A stretch of 64,000 nt of DNA from an uncultured Clostridia bacterium (GTDB taxonomy: Bacteria > Bacillota > Clostridia > UMGS1883). Made by a program: the position numbers and the translations under genes. Where the stretch lies: positions 132,339 to 196,338 of the forward strand of contig CANQRB010000002.1 of the NCBI GenBank assembly GCA_947626145.1. The letters run 5' to 3'. A model generated the notes under the pieces. That model saw nothing but the letters and a program-made list of their open reading frames with translations, searched no databases and was not told the DNA's origin. Of the stretch, positions 30,566 through 39,027 are shown piece after piece (position 1 is the stretch's first letter; each line of letters starts with the position of its first letter).

Positions 30566-30570
30566 ACATA

Positions 30571-31503
30571 TTATTCTACGTCTATGTCGCCACTGTCGGC
30601 ATAGACCCTCACAGGTATTCCATCGGGCATATACAGGCTTTTGGTGCTCTCGCCGTAATCCCGGCCCATCACAGTAACATCTCCGAAGTCCGTGTTCAGA
30701 TCCAGAACGTAACCGTCGATCCCGCCCCGGGGCGACAGCTCTACATCGCCGAAATCGGCGTTTATGTCCACGGAGCCGGTCACGGCAAAATCCTTCAGCT
30801 CAGTGTCGCCGACGGCGCTTTCGATTTTTAAGGCACCGACGTCAAGACCGTTTATGCTTATATCTCCGTAGGAGCTGTTCACCGCCAGGTCAGAGATGTT
30901 CAGTCCCGCGGCGGAAATGTCACCGCAGTCACTGTCGATGTCGGCCGACGTGGCTGTCAGTCTCGAAATTTCGGCGTCGCCGTATCCTGTTTTCAGGCTG
31001 AATCGGTCACAGCTCAAATTGCTTACGGAGACGTCCCCAAAGTCAATATTTGCGTTGACGCCGCTCATGACCGCCCCGGCGGGGCAGTATATCCTGATTT
31101 TTCCTTTTTGGGCCGATGCGGAGCCGAGGGAGAGACTGAAACGGTTTAAAAGGAGAAGGTATTTTTCAGTTTCAGCTTCGCCTTCGGCGGCGGAAAGCCT
31201 GAGTATACCGTCGCCGCCGACCTCGAACTCCGGCCTGGTGACGACGTTTTCACATTCAATGTAATAGCCGTCCCCTGCTATGAGTTCAACGTCGTCCTCG
31301 GCCACATTGAGGTCTATGCCGGTGAAGGGAGTGACAACGGTTTTCGGCATGGAAACAGTATTGTTGAGATCGACATACTTAAGGTCTGTAGTGATGCCAA
31401 AGTTCCCGCTATAGCCTAAGGCAATGGCCGCTCCGCAGAGCAGTACGCCCACGCCCACAAGGCACAGGGCGATGATAAGAAAAACTTTCGTTATTTTACG
31501 CAT
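30571..31503 (-). CDS. DUF4097-type beta-helix membrane-anchored protein
   Basis: A 310-residue protein with one N-terminal membrane segment (about residues 8-32) followed by repeated short beta strands with recurring GDV/GDI turns (DFGDVSV, GYGDAEI, DCGDISA, SYGDISI, DFGDVEL, DFGDVTV), typical of the DUF4097 adhesin-like repeat fold. The ATG at 31503 sits 5 bases after AGGTGG; a GTG nine bases upstream is the alternative. It overlaps the DUF1700 gene by 8 bases. PadR-DUF1700-DUF4097 is a recurrent three-gene envelope module in Bacillota whose molecular function is not established. Confidence 0.85.
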   Translation of the reverse strand: MRKITKVFLIIALCLVGVGVLLCGAAIALGYSGNFGITTDLKYVDLNNTVSMPKTVVTPFTGIDLNVAEDDVELIAGDGYYIECENVVTRPEFEVGGDGILRLSAAEGEAETEKYLLLLNRFSLSLGSASAQKGKIRIYCPAGAVMSGVNANIDFGDVSVSNLSCDRFSLKTGYGDAEISRLTATSADIDSDCGDISAAGLNISDLAVNSSYGDISINGLDVGALKIESAVGDTELKDFAVTGSVDINADFGDVELSPRGGIDGYVLDLNTDFGDVTVMGRDYGESTKSLYMPDGIPVRVYADSGDIDVE

Positions 31504-32077
31504 TTTTGCCACCTCTTTTCAAAAGTCTGCCCAATAGGCGGGATATGAGCCATATGGCTCCGCGGCAGATGTACCAAGTGGCGATAAATACCAGTATGCC
31601 TATGCCCGCCATTCCCAGCCCCAGGCCAAGGGTCATGATCATATCCACCGGACTGACCGTTATGATCGTAAAGCTCAGCACGGCCGCCATCGCTCCGCCA
31701 AGCACGAGGGCCAGGCCGGATATTACCGCCGCCATCAGCAGAACCGCCACGGTCACGAAAATCATCATAAGCACAACGCCCAGCGTAATGGCCACAGGCA
31801 GCGCCATGGGCGCGGCAAACACCGCCAGCAGCACTATCCACAGCACCTTCAGTCCGCCTTTTTTCTCCTTTTTCTCCATCTTTTCAAGGTTGGTAACCGC
31901 GCACTGATCCAGTATCTGGCGGGCGGTTTCATCAACGCTGTCCAGTTCTTCCGGACTGCCCTCCTCTAAAAATTCCCTGTAATAGGCCAGAGCCTCCCGA
32001 CGCTCATCCTCGGGCAGAGCCCGGAGCCTTTTTTCGAGAGCGGCCATAAATTCCGAACCGCTGAGATTATTCTTCAT
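31496..32077 (-). CDS. DUF1700 (HAAS) membrane protein
   Basis: A 193-residue protein. The N-terminal soluble helical domain (FMAALEKRLRALPEDERREA, about residues 10-29; then YYREFLEEG) is the HAAS/DUF1700 signature. A charged linker EKMEKKEKKGG leads to about three to four hydrophobic segments. Middle gene of the PadR module, overlapping both neighbours by about 8-11 bases, so translation is coupled. In the family the HAAS domain is thought to act with the co-encoded PadR regulator. Confidence 0.88.
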   Translation of the reverse strand: MKNNLSGSEFMAALEKRLRALPEDERREALAYYREFLEEGSPEELDSVDETARQILDQCAVTNLEKMEKKEKKGGLKVLWIVLLAVFAAPMALPVAITLGVVLMMIFVTVAVLLMAAVISGLALVLGGAMAAVLSFTIITVSPVDMIMTLGLGLGMAGIGILVFIATWYICRGAIWLISRLLGRLLKRGGKNA

Positions 32078-32387
32078 TTTCCGTCCCTCCCAATAAATTG
32101 TCCACCGAAGCCCGGAACCGGGCCCATTCCCGGCGGTAACCTCCGTATTTCTCCCGGCCCCTATCCGTGATGGCGTAGTAACGCCGGATGCGGCCCGAGA
32201 CAGGTTTGTCGTAGGTGTTGAGGCAGCCGTCCTTTTGCAGCCTTCTCAGCACCGGATAAAGAGTTGATTCGGAGATGTCCACGTTGCGCGTCATCTCCTG
32301 AGTCAGGGAGTAGCCGTAGGTGTCGCCCCTGGACAAGATCCCCAGTACGCAGGCGTCCAGCATCTCTGCCCCCAACTGAAAGGCCAT
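32067..32387 (-). CDS. PadR-family transcriptional regulator
   Basis: A 106-residue winged-helix regulator: FQLGAEMLDACVLGILSRGD, YGYSLTQEMTRN and STLYPVLRRLQKDGCL are classic PadR elements, followed by the ITDRGREKY wing and a short C-terminal dimerisation helix. The ATG at 32387 has AAGGGGG upstream; a longer in-frame reading begins inside the promoter and is rejected. The AT-rich palindromic promoter just upstream fits autorepression, the usual PadR mode. Confidence 0.92.
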   Translation of the reverse strand: MAFQLGAEMLDACVLGILSRGDTYGYSLTQEMTRNVDISESTLYPVLRRLQKDGCLNTYDKPVSGRIRRYYAITDRGREKYGGYRREWARFRASVDNLLGGTENEE

Positions 32388-32424
32388 AATTTGAACCCCC
32401 TTATAATATTTTATTTGCAATAAT

Positions 32425-32453
32425 ATTATATAATATATAATATTAGATGTCAA
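32425..32453 (-). promoter_or_regulatory. Promoter of padR-DUF1700-DUF4097
   Basis: On the minus strand TTGACA (32453-32448), 17 bases, TATAAT (32430-32425). The spacer and -10 consist of near-palindromic TATTATATAATATATAATA, a plausible PadR operator. Confidence 0.8.
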
Positions 32454-32495
32454 GTGGTAAATTAAAAAAATATAAAAAATTTTTTGAAAAACCTC

Positions 32496-32566
32496 TTGAC
32501 AACGAACGGATGTTCTGTTATACTGTAATCAAAAGAGGGAACATACGTTCCCGAGAACAAAAGTTC
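32496..32566 (+). promoter_or_regulatory. SOS promoter with three LexA (DinR) boxes
   Basis: TTGACA (32496-32501), 17 bases, TATACT (32519-32524). Three GAAC-N4-GTTC boxes: GAACGGATGTTC (32504-32515, inside the spacer), GAACATACGTTC (32539-32550, at the transcript start) and GAACAAAAGTTC (32555-32566). This is the core of the Gram-positive LexA site, CGAACRNRYGTTYG. Confidence 0.88.
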
Positions 32567-32586
32567 TAAATGTGGGAGGTCACAAT

Positions 32587-32910
32587 ATGGAAACCAATTA
32601 CAGATTAAAGAGGGCTCACCGTCAGGCTGTGCTCAGCCGTCAGCGCAGGAGGGCCGCCGGAGTGGTTGTATTTGCTCTGCTGACCGCATGGCTTCTCAAT
32701 ATTAGTCTGTTCAACCCCACAGCCATAGAAGCGGCCAATGAAAATTACAGACAGATATGTGTGCGTGAGGGCGACACCCTCTGGACCATCGCTCTCCGTT
32801 ACAAGCCCGACGACAGTGACACAAGGGATTTTGTGCGGCTTGTGGCGGACACCAACGGAGTGGAGAGCGGCATAATACGCACTGGACAGACGCTTTTGAT
32901 ACCGCGTTAA
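32587..32910 (+). CDS. yneA: YneA-like SOS cell-division inhibitor (LysM protein)
   Basis: A 107-residue protein with basic N terminus, one membrane segment (about residues 20-38) and a C-terminal LysM domain (REGDTLWTIALRY; SGIIRTGQTLLIP). Size and layout match Bacillus YneA, which blocks division after DNA damage. Three LexA boxes in its promoter support the role directly. Unlike in Bacillus and many Clostridia, lexA is not its neighbour here. The start is ATG 32587 with GGGAGGT upstream; an ATG 15 bases earlier lies before that site. Confidence 0.87.
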   Translation: METNYRLKRAHRQAVLSRQRRRAAGVVVFALLTAWLLNISLFNPTAIEAANENYRQICVREGDTLWTIALRYKPDDSDTRDFVRLVADTNGVESGIIRTGQTLLIPR

Positions 32911-32939
32911 AAATTTTTTAAAAAAATATAATAAAATTC

Positions 32940-32968
32940 TTGCTTTTTTCCTGACGCTATGCTATAAT
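32940..32968 (+). promoter_or_regulatory. Promoter of the Wzz-like gene
   Basis: TTGCTT (32940-32945), 17 bases, TATAAT (32963-32968). Confidence 0.7.
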
Positions 32969-32991
32969 AGTAGCGTTAAGGAGATGATGAA

Positions 32992-33708
32992 GTGGACGCT
33001 ACGAATGAAATTGATGTTCTCAGACTTGTGAAGGTGGCCCTTAGGCGCTGGTATATCATCCTTGGCGCCGGTCTGCTTTGTGCCGCGCTGGTTCTTTTAT
33101 ATACCGTGTTCCTTGTTACTCCCATGTATAGCTCTACGGCCAAGGTATATATAAAAAATAAGGTCGATTATAACACAAATCAGGAAGAAGTCAACATAAA
33201 CGACGTTTATTCATCTCAGGCTCTGGTGCCTGTGTATTCCACCATGATAAGGACCAATATGGTGCTTGACAAGGTTGTCAGCTCTCCCGAGCTGGCTGAG
33301 GCCGGAATAGACTACACCACCGCCGACCTTTCCGAGATGATCTCCACCGAGCAGGAGGGCGATAAGACCGCTATTCTCGGCATTACCGTCGTCAATCCCA
33401 ATCGGGAATACTGCTCCGTTATTGCCAACGCTGTGGTTGCCACCGGCATTGCCGAAATTGCAAATGTGGCCCCCGGCAGCTCCGCCGATTTGCTTGAACC
33501 GGCTGAAACTCCGGAAAAGCCTTTTTCTCCCTCGATCCCGAGAAACGGCATCCTTGGTTTTCTTGTGGGAGCGTTTATTGCCGTCCTTGCCATTGTCCTC
33601 GGTGACGTGTTTGACACCAAGATAAAGGATGACGAGACCCTTTCCGGCCTTATAGGCGCTCCGGTTCTGGGACGTATAGGCAGCCAGATCGGCACTGTGA
33701 AGGGCTGA
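32992..33708 (+). CDS. Wzz/YveK-type polysaccharide co-polymerase, stand-alone
   Basis: A 238-residue chain-length/export modulator. N-terminal membrane segment (about residues 19-41), periplasm-like domain beginning YSSTAKVYIKNK, the family PxxP-type EKPFSPSIPRNG (about 178-189) and a second membrane segment (about 190-208). GTG start with AAGGAGATGATGA upstream. These proteins normally act with a cytoplasmic tyrosine kinase (Wze/YwqD) and capsule genes, but none is adjacent: a terminator follows and argC is next. It probably works with a kinase encoded elsewhere. Confidence 0.88.
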   Translation: MDATNEIDVLRLVKVALRRWYIILGAGLLCAALVLLYTVFLVTPMYSSTAKVYIKNKVDYNTNQEEVNINDVYSSQALVPVYSTMIRTNMVLDKVVSSPELAEAGIDYTTADLSEMISTEQEGDKTAILGITVVNPNREYCSVIANAVVATGIAEIANVAPGSSADLLEPAETPEKPFSPSIPRNGILGFLVGAFIAVLAIVLGDVFDTKIKDDETLSGLIGAPVLGRIGSQIGTVKG

Positions 33709-33727
33709 GTTTGTTCCGTGTATATTT

Positions 33728-33756
33728 CAGGCATGGCTTGGGCCGTGCCTGTTTTT
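33728..33756 (+). terminator. Terminator after the Wzz-like gene
   Basis: CAGGCATGGC, loop TTGG, GCCGTGCCTG, then TTTTTG. Confidence 0.82.
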
Positions 33757-33789
33757 GTTGAAAATTTTTGAAAAAATTTAAAAAAGGGC

Positions 33790-33818
33790 TTGCAATTTTA
33801 TGCGCGGCGTTGTATAAT
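33790..33818 (+). promoter_or_regulatory. argC promoter
   Basis: TTGCAA (33790-33795), 17 bases, TATAAT (33813-33818); transcript start near 33825. Confidence 0.75.
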
Positions 33819-33851
33819 TATAAAATCTTATATATGATACTGATCCCAAAC

Positions 33852-33915
33852 AAAAAGGTGATATTCGCGGCTGTCCTTTTCGCGCCGTGCTTTTATCCTT
33901 CGGTCTCGCCTTTTT
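33852..33915 (+). promoter_or_regulatory. Attenuator-like stem in the argC leader
   Basis: AAAAAGGTGA (33852-33861) pairs over 10 bases with TCGCCTTTTT (33906-33915), allowing one U-G pair, and ends in a T-run 33 bases before argC. Inner GCGGC / GCCG segments can pair. The shape of an intrinsic terminator inside a leader suggests attenuation; the signal is unknown, and no T-box specifier or clear ArgR box was seen. Confidence 0.45.
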
Positions 33916-33948
33916 ATTGGGAAAGAACAACTGACGGAGGTTTTAGCT

Positions 33949-34989
33949 ATGATAAGAGTGGGTATTCTGGGCGCCACAGGCTACGCCGGCATAGAGGTAG
34001 TGCGGCTGCTGTCCCGCCACAGCGAGTGCAGGATCACCATGGCCGTGTCCCAGACCTTCAAGGGACAGAAGATAAGCGACGTGTATCAAAGCCTGCGCGG
34101 AATATGCGATATAGAATGTGAGGAGCTCGATGTCGAAAAGGCCGCCCGTGAGTGTGACGTGGTGTTTACCGCCCTGCCTCACGGAGCGTCAAAGGAGGTT
34201 ATACCCTCGCTTTACGCCGCCGGACTGAGAGTCATCGACCTGAGCGGCGACTTCCGCTATAACGACGTCAAGGTATACGAGGAGTGGTACGGCCAGCCCC
34301 ACAGCGCTCCCGAGCTGCTGAAGGAGTCGGTTTACGGGCTTTGCGAGCTCCACCGTGAGGAGATAAAAAAGACCCGTCTTGTGGGCAATCCCGGCTGCTA
34401 CACTACCTGCTCGATTTTGGGAATGGCCCCCCTTGTCAGGCACGGCCTCATAGACAATTCGTCCATTATTATCGACGCCAAAAGCGGAGTCAGCGGCGCC
34501 GGACGGGGACTGGCTCTGGACTATCACTTCTGCGAGTGTACCGAAAATATGAAAGCGTACAAGCTCGGCACTCACCGTCACACCAGCGAGATCGAGCAGG
34601 AGCTTGGCCTGCTGGCCGGGGAAGAGATAAAGCTCTCCTTCAGCCCTCACCTTGTACCCATGAAGCGGGGCATTTTCGCCACCTGCTATGCCAATCTTAA
34701 AGCCGATAAGTCTCAGGAGGAGCTTGTACAGTTGTACAAGGATTTTTATAAGGACGAGTATTTCGTCCGTGTGTACGACAGCGGCAAACTGCCCGAGAGC
34801 AACCATGTGGCCGGCAGCAATTTTGTGGACATCGGCCTTGTGGTCGACAAGCGGCTGAACCGTGTTATAGTTGTCAGCGCCATCGACAATCTTGTGAAGG
34901 GCGCCGCCGGTCAGGCGATCCAGAACATGAACCTGATGTTCGGCCTCCACGAGGGAACGGGCCTTATGCAGGCGGGACTCTATCTGTAA
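33949..34989 (+). CDS. argC: N-acetyl-gamma-glutamyl-phosphate reductase
   Basis: A 346-residue enzyme, third step of arginine synthesis: NADPH reduction of N-acetylglutamyl phosphate. N-terminal NADP site [17 protein letters not shown]; catalytic cysteine in GNPGCYTT (C149). Length is that of the standard ArgC. GGAGG precedes the start. argB follows 10 bases after; argJ and argD are not in the window. Confidence 0.96.
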   Translation: MIRVGILGATGYAGIEVVRLLSRHSECRITMAVSQTFKGQKISDVYQSLRGICDIECEELDVEKAARECDVVFTALPHGASKEVIPSLYAAGLRVIDLSGDFRYNDVKVYEEWYGQPHSAPELLKESVYGLCELHREEIKKTRLVGNPGCYTTCSILGMAPLVRHGLIDNSSIIIDAKSGVSGAGRGLALDYHFCECTENMKAYKLGTHRHTSEIEQELGLLAGEEIKLSFSPHLVPMKRGIFATCYANLKADKSQEELVQLYKDFYKDEYFVRVYDSGKLPESNHVAGSNFVDIGLVVDKRLNRVIVVSAIDNLVKGAAGQAIQNMNLMFGLHEGTGLMQAGLYL

Positions 34990-34999
34990 GGAGATCAAT

Positions 35000-35881
35000 A
35001 TGGAAAATACTGAAAAAATGCGTGAATTTATAAAGAAGGCGGGCATACTCGTCGAGGCCCTGCCCTACATACAGAAGCTCAGCGGCAAGACCATCGTAAT
35101 AAAGTACGGCGGCAACGCCATGGTCAACGAGGAGCTCAAGCAGTCGGTCATGGAGGACATCACCCTCCTGAAGTACATCGGCGCCCAGCCCATCGTAGTT
35201 CACGGCGGCGGCCCCGACATCACGGCCGCCCTCAAGACCTATAACGTGGAAAGCCGCTTTATCAACGGCCTCCGCTATACCGATGCCGACACCATGGCCG
35301 TGGCACAGATGGTGCTGGTTGGCAAGACCAATAAGGCCATTGTTTCCACCCTCAACGCCAAGGGCGGCAAGGCTATAGGACTTTGCGGCATAGACGGCGG
35401 CATAATCCAGTGCAGAAAAAAGACCACCGTTGTGGACGGCACGGAGCAGGAGCTGGGCTTTGTGGGCGATGTGGTCAGCGTTGACACTCATGTGCTCAAT
35501 CTTATTGCCGACGACCAGTTCATTCCAGTTATAGCTCCCATCGGTACCGACTCCGAGGGCCAGAGCTACAACATAAACGCCGACACGGCCGCTTCCGCTG
35601 TGGCGGCGGCTCTTGGAGCGGAAAAGCTCATGTTCCTGACGGACATCGAGGGTGTGATGGACAACGATGGGCGCATAATTTACGCCATGAACTCCGACGA
35701 GGCCAACGCCATGATAGCTGACGGCACTATCAGCGGCGGGATGATACCAAAGGTGCAGGGCTGTCTGGACGCCATACAGTCCGGCGTCAGCCATGTCCAC
35801 ATCATCGACGGCCGGGTGCCCCACTGCCTGTTGTTGGAGATATTCACCGACACCGGTATCGGCACCATGATAACAAGGTAG
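35000..35881 (+). CDS. argB: Acetylglutamate kinase
   Basis: A 293-residue amino-acid kinase: VIKYGGNAM (phosphate loop), VHGGGPDI substrate loop, and the C-terminal [14 protein letters not shown] characteristic of ArgB. It carries out the second step of arginine synthesis. The N-terminal extension ([19 protein letters not shown]) resembles the helix of arginine-feedback-sensitive enzymes, so allosteric inhibition by arginine is likely. Second gene of argCB; the next small gene starts at its stop codon. Confidence 0.96.
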   Translation: MENTEKMREFIKKAGILVEALPYIQKLSGKTIVIKYGGNAMVNEELKQSVMEDITLLKYIGAQPIVVHGGGPDITAALKTYNVESRFINGLRYTDADTMAVAQMVLVGKTNKAIVSTLNAKGGKAIGLCGIDGGIIQCRKKTTVVDGTEQELGFVGDVVSVDTHVLNLIADDQFIPVIAPIGTDSEGQSYNINADTAASAVAAALGAEKLMFLTDIEGVMDNDGRIIYAMNSDEANAMIADGTISGGMIPKVQGCLDAIQSGVSHVHIIDGRVPHCLLLEIFTDTGIGTMITR

Positions 35882-36226
35882 GTGAGAGGCGTGCTGTTTT
35901 CCAAAAAGAAAAAGGAGGAGCAGCGGGAGCTTGAGGAGCAGAAGCGGCTCCTTGAGCGCATCCGTGACCGAAAGGTGCTTTACGTAGCCAACCGTGACGA
36001 GCACGGCGAGACCATTCTCTGCCGTGAGGCGGTGCTGAACATAGTCGATGAAAAGGAAATCGTCATCCATTCGGAGAACCGCGAGGTCATGCGCATGAAT
36101 ATTGCCGATGTGAAGCTGGGCGAGCTGATGAGCCTGGGCGGGGCGACCATTTTCGGCGAAAGCTCCGACGGCAGGACCGTCAGCCTTGTGGCGTATTACA
36201 CCAGCGATATACAACGTGAAATATGA
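35882..36226 (+). CDS. Hypothetical 114-residue protein downstream of argB
   Basis: Not recognised. A strongly charged N-terminal helix (KKKKEEQRELEEQKRLLER) likely forms a coiled coil, followed by a small beta-rich domain (VLYVANRDEHGETILCRE; EIVIHSENREVMRMNIADV). It starts immediately after the argB stop (GTG 35882; GTG 35891 is an alternative) and ends before a terminator, so it belongs to the argCB transcript. No link to arginine synthesis can be read from the sequence. Confidence 0.7.
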   Translation: MRGVLFSKKKKEEQRELEEQKRLLERIRDRKVLYVANRDEHGETILCREAVLNIVDEKEIVIHSENREVMRMNIADVKLGELMSLGGATIFGESSDGRTVSLVAYYTSDIQREI

Positions 36227-36260
36227 GCCGCCGAGAACTTAAAATGCAATATTGATTTTG

Positions 36261-36294
36261 ATGAAAAAATTCGCTCGTAAGCGGATTTTTTCAT
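36261..36294 (+). terminator. Terminator of argC-argB operon
   Basis: ATGAAAAAATTCGCT, loop CGTA, AGCGGATTTTTTCAT: a 15-base stem with one mismatch and an internal T-run. Confidence 0.8.
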
Positions 36295-36385
36295 TTTATG
36301 CCTGTAAATTGCGGACAAAAATACTATAAGTGTGCCGCCGTTACGGACATGGGAAAGATTTTCGTAATTTTTTTACAAAAAGCTA

Positions 36386-36414
36386 TTGAAATTTGTGCGA
36401 AAATTGTGTACAAT
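36386..36414 (+). promoter_or_regulatory. Promoter of the DRTGG-hydrogenase operon
   Basis: TTGAAA (36386-36391), 17 bases, TACAAT (36409-36414). Confidence 0.75.
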
Positions 36415-36449
36415 GTATAATAGATATTGTTTACTGGAGGTATACATAC

Positions 36450-36803
36450 ATGAAACTCAGAGAGATAAAAGAAATATTAAATGCTACGGTGCTCACCGGT
36501 GAGGATGAGCTGGACCGTGAGGTAATTGCCGCCTGCGGCAGCGACCTGATGAGCGACGTGCTGGCCTTCGTAAAGGATCAGGCCATGCTCCTCACCGGAC
36601 TTGTGAACGGTCAGGTCATACGCACCGCCGAAATGATGGATATCCACGCCGTCATTTTCATCCGGGGCAAAAAACCCTCCGACGAGATAGTCGATCTGGC
36701 CGAGAGCCGGGATATAGTTATTATGGAGACCGAGCTGCCCATGTATATTGCCTGCGGAATGCTTTACAGCGCGGGCCTTACGGGAGGCAGCAGCAAGAAA
36801 TGA
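36450..36803 (+). CDS. DRTGG-domain protein 1
   Basis: A 117-residue protein similar to the DRTGG domain found in phosphotransacetylase-like and CBS-containing proteins. It opens LREIKEILNATVLTG and has the core CGSDLMSDVLAFVKDQ and AVIFIRGKKPSDEI. Function unknown, probably ligand sensing. GGAGG precedes ATG 36450. Its stop overlaps the ATG of the ATPase gene (ATGA). In many Clostridia DRTGG genes accompany monomeric or sensory [FeFe]-hydrogenase genes, as here. Confidence 0.85.
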   Translation: MKLREIKEILNATVLTGEDELDREVIAACGSDLMSDVLAFVKDQAMLLTGLVNGQVIRTAEMMDIHAVIFIRGKKPSDEIVDLAESRDIVIMETELPMYIACGMLYSAGLTGGSSKK

Positions 36804-37228
36804 GCGAACCCTTGATGGTTCTCCACTACAACGTTGACGGTTCGGACTTTACCGTGGCCGGCGAGGCCAGCGGTGCGGTGAAAAAGGTGCTCAAGCAGCT
36901 CGGAGTGGGCGCCGAAGTTATCCGTAAAGTCGCCATTGCAATGTATGAGTGTGAGATAAATATGGTGATCCACGCCCACGGCGGCTCCATCGACGTGGAG
37001 ATCAGGCCCGAGAGCGTCCGTATGATCCATAAGGACGTTGGCCCCGGCATTCCCGATGTGGAAAAGGCCATGCAGGCGGGCTTCTCCACAGCCAGCCAGC
37101 AGGTGCGGGAGCTGGGCTTTGGCGCGGGAATGGGCCTGCCCAACATGAAAAAATATACCGATGAGATGAAGATAACCACCGAGTTGGGCAAAGGAACCAT
37201 TGTGGATATGACCGTCTACATTAAGTAG
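36800..37228 (+). CDS. GHKL ATPase, anti-sigma-factor-like
   Basis: A 142-residue protein of the SpoIIAB/RsbW-like histidine-kinase-type ATPase family. N box AMYECEINMVIHAHGG, a G1-like DVGPGIPDVEKAM and a G2 box FGAGMGLPNMKKYTD. It could be a serine kinase or anti-sigma factor; no sigma factor or STAS partner is adjacent. It is co-encoded with DRTGG and hydrogenase-like genes, suggesting a redox-signalling output. Confidence 0.85.
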   Translation: MSEPLMVLHYNVDGSDFTVAGEASGAVKKVLKQLGVGAEVIRKVAIAMYECEINMVIHAHGGSIDVEIRPESVRMIHKDVGPGIPDVEKAMQAGFSTASQQVRELGFGAGMGLPNMKKYTDEMKITTELGKGTIVDMTVYIK

Positions 37229-37253
37229 GCAAAAATGATTGGGAGAATAAAAA

Positions 37254-38549
37254 ATGGGAACTGAAAAAAGATGTCACAGCGTGACCCTTGACCGGCCCAG
37301 CTGCAAGGGCTGTACTACCTGTATACGCTACTGTCCCACTCAGGCTATCCGTGTGCAGCAGGGCAAGGCCAAAATCATTGACGAAAGATGCATCGACTGC
37401 GGCGAGTGCATACGCCGCTGTCAATACCATGCGAAAAAAGCCATCACAGACGGCTTTGACATACTTGACAACTTCAAATATAAGATCGCCCTGCCGGCGC
37501 CGGCCTTCTGCGGCCAGTTCTCCAAGGCGGATGATTTCGACATAATGCTCACGGGCCTGAAAATGCTGGGCTTTGACCACGTTTTCGAGGTGGCGAGGGG
37601 AGCGGAGGTCGTGACCGCAAAGATGAAGGAGCTTATACACACCGGCCTGATCGAGGCTCCGGTGATCTCCTCCGCCTGTCCGGCGGTGGTGCGGCTCATC
37701 GCCGTAAAGTATCCCGACCTCATGAGCCATGTTGCGCCTCTGACCTCCCCCATGGAGGCCGCGGCGGAAATGGCCCGGAAGGAGGCCGTTGAAAAGACCG
37801 GTCTTAAGGACGAGGAAATAGGCGTTATTTTCATCACGCCCTGTCCCGCCAAGGTAACGGCCATAAAGTGGCCTCTTGCGCTGGAAAAGTCCAACATCGA
37901 CGGGGCCATCTCCATAAAGGACGTTTATATGCGGCTGGCCCACAGCATAGATAAGATCGAAAAGGTGGAGCATCTCAGCTCCGCCGGACGGGACGGAGTC
38001 CGCTGGGCCAACCACGGCGGCGAGGCCGAGGCTCTGGGTATCGAGCGCTATATTGCCGTGGACGGCATCGCCAACGTCATGGAGGTGCTGGAAAAGCTGG
38101 AGGACGACATGATAAAGGGCATAGACTTTATAGAGACTCTGGCCTGCACCGGCGGCTGCGTTGGCGGCAGCCTGACCGTGGAAAACAATTTTGTCGCCAA
38201 CTCCCGTATTAGGCGGATTGCCGATAAGATAGACAGGGAGCCCAACGCCGTTCCCAGACTGGACGGTATGTACTGGAACCGTAAGATAGAATACAAGCCA
38301 TTCAGCCCGCTGGACGAGGATTTCAGCGAGGCTTTGAAGAAGGCCGCCCGCATGAACGAGATCTACGCCGGACTGCCCCAGCTGGACTGCGGCTCCTGCG
38401 GGGCCCCCACCTGTAAGGATCTGGCCGAGGACATCGTTCGGGGCAAGGCCAACGAGACGGACTGCATATTCAAGCTCCGTGAGCGCGTCAGTATGCTGGC
38501 CCGTGAGATGGCGGAGCTGGAAAGTAAGCTGCCGCCTTCGATGGAATGA
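37254..38549 (+). CDS. [FeFe]-hydrogenase-like iron-sulphur protein, sensory type
   Basis: A 431-residue protein. Two 4Fe-4S ferredoxin motifs (CKGCTTCIRYCP, residues 17-28; CIDCGECIRRCQ, 46-57), a hydrogenase H-cluster domain (about 75-345) and a C-terminal four-cysteine cluster motif (LDCGSCGAPTCKDLAEDI, from 378). The four H-cluster ligands are present: C142 in SSACPAV, C197 in ITPCPAK, and C298 and C302 in LACTGGC. The usual TSCCP proton-relay cysteine is alanine (A141), a change known from HydS-type sensory hydrogenases. This and the absence of NuoE/NuoF-like partners argue for sensing rather than bulk H2 production. Maturases HydE/F/G are not in the window. Confidence 0.88.
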   Translation: MGTEKRCHSVTLDRPSCKGCTTCIRYCPTQAIRVQQGKAKIIDERCIDCGECIRRCQYHAKKAITDGFDILDNFKYKIALPAPAFCGQFSKADDFDIMLTGLKMLGFDHVFEVARGAEVVTAKMKELIHTGLIEAPVISSACPAVVRLIAVKYPDLMSHVAPLTSPMEAAAEMARKEAVEKTGLKDEEIGVIFITPCPAKVTAIKWPLALEKSNIDGAISIKDVYMRLAHSIDKIEKVEHLSSAGRDGVRWANHGGEAEALGIERYIAVDGIANVMEVLEKLEDDMIKGIDFIETLACTGGCVGGSLTVENNFVANSRIRRIADKIDREPNAVPRLDGMYWNRKIEYKPFSPLDEDFSEALKKAARMNEIYAGLPQLDCGSCGAPTCKDLAEDIVRGKANETDCIFKLRERVSMLAREMAELESKLPPSME

Positions 38550-39027
38550 AAAATAAATTAGGAATTAGGAATGAGGAATGAGGAATACTGACGGCGCAGA
38601 AACTTCTGCCAGTGTTGCCAAAGCCTTTCCCTCAAACTGTGCGGGTTAATGTAACAATGAAAAGAAAAAGCCTTCCCCTCTGAGGGGAAGGTGGCACGAA
38701 GTGCCGGATGAGGTGTAGGATGCGAAGCGTCCGTCATGCATTTACGTTTAATGCCGCACAGCGGCTACACCTCATCAGTCAGCTGACGCTGACAGCTTCC
38801 CCTCAAGGGGAAGCCTTGGCACTATTTGTCGTATTTACCATAAACTGACAAAACGGCGCGCCGGGGTCGTCGCGCCTTACGGTATCATATTGAATCTTTC
38901 TGCCGCACTCCACTAACCACTAATCACTAATCACTTTTATTCCTAACTCCTCATTCCTAATTTTATATTGTGTTGCGGCACGAATGACGTGACTTAAAAA
39001 TTCCCTTGAAAGGAAGGACAAATCAAT
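38550..39027. other. 478-base gene-free insertion zone
   Basis: Holds repeat element A copy 2 (38670-38815), flanked by short AATTAGGAAT/ATTCCTAATT-type inverted repeats: AATTAGGAATTAGGAATGAG near 38557-38576 and its near-complement CTCCTCATTCCTAATTTT near 38947-38964. Also CACTAATCACTAATCAC tandem repeats near 38918-38935. No reading frame is supported. It separates the hydrogenase-like gene from the second DRTGG gene. Confidence 0.75.
38670..38815. repeat. Palindromic repeat element A, copy 2
   Basis: Same architecture as 3224-3377: left palindrome CTTCCCCTCTGAGGGGAAG, inner GGATGAGGTGTAGGATGCG, then CGGCTACACCTCATCAGTC and right palindrome CTTCCCCTCAAGGGGAAG. The inner loops differ from copy 1 while the arms stay complementary. 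Confidence 0.85.
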
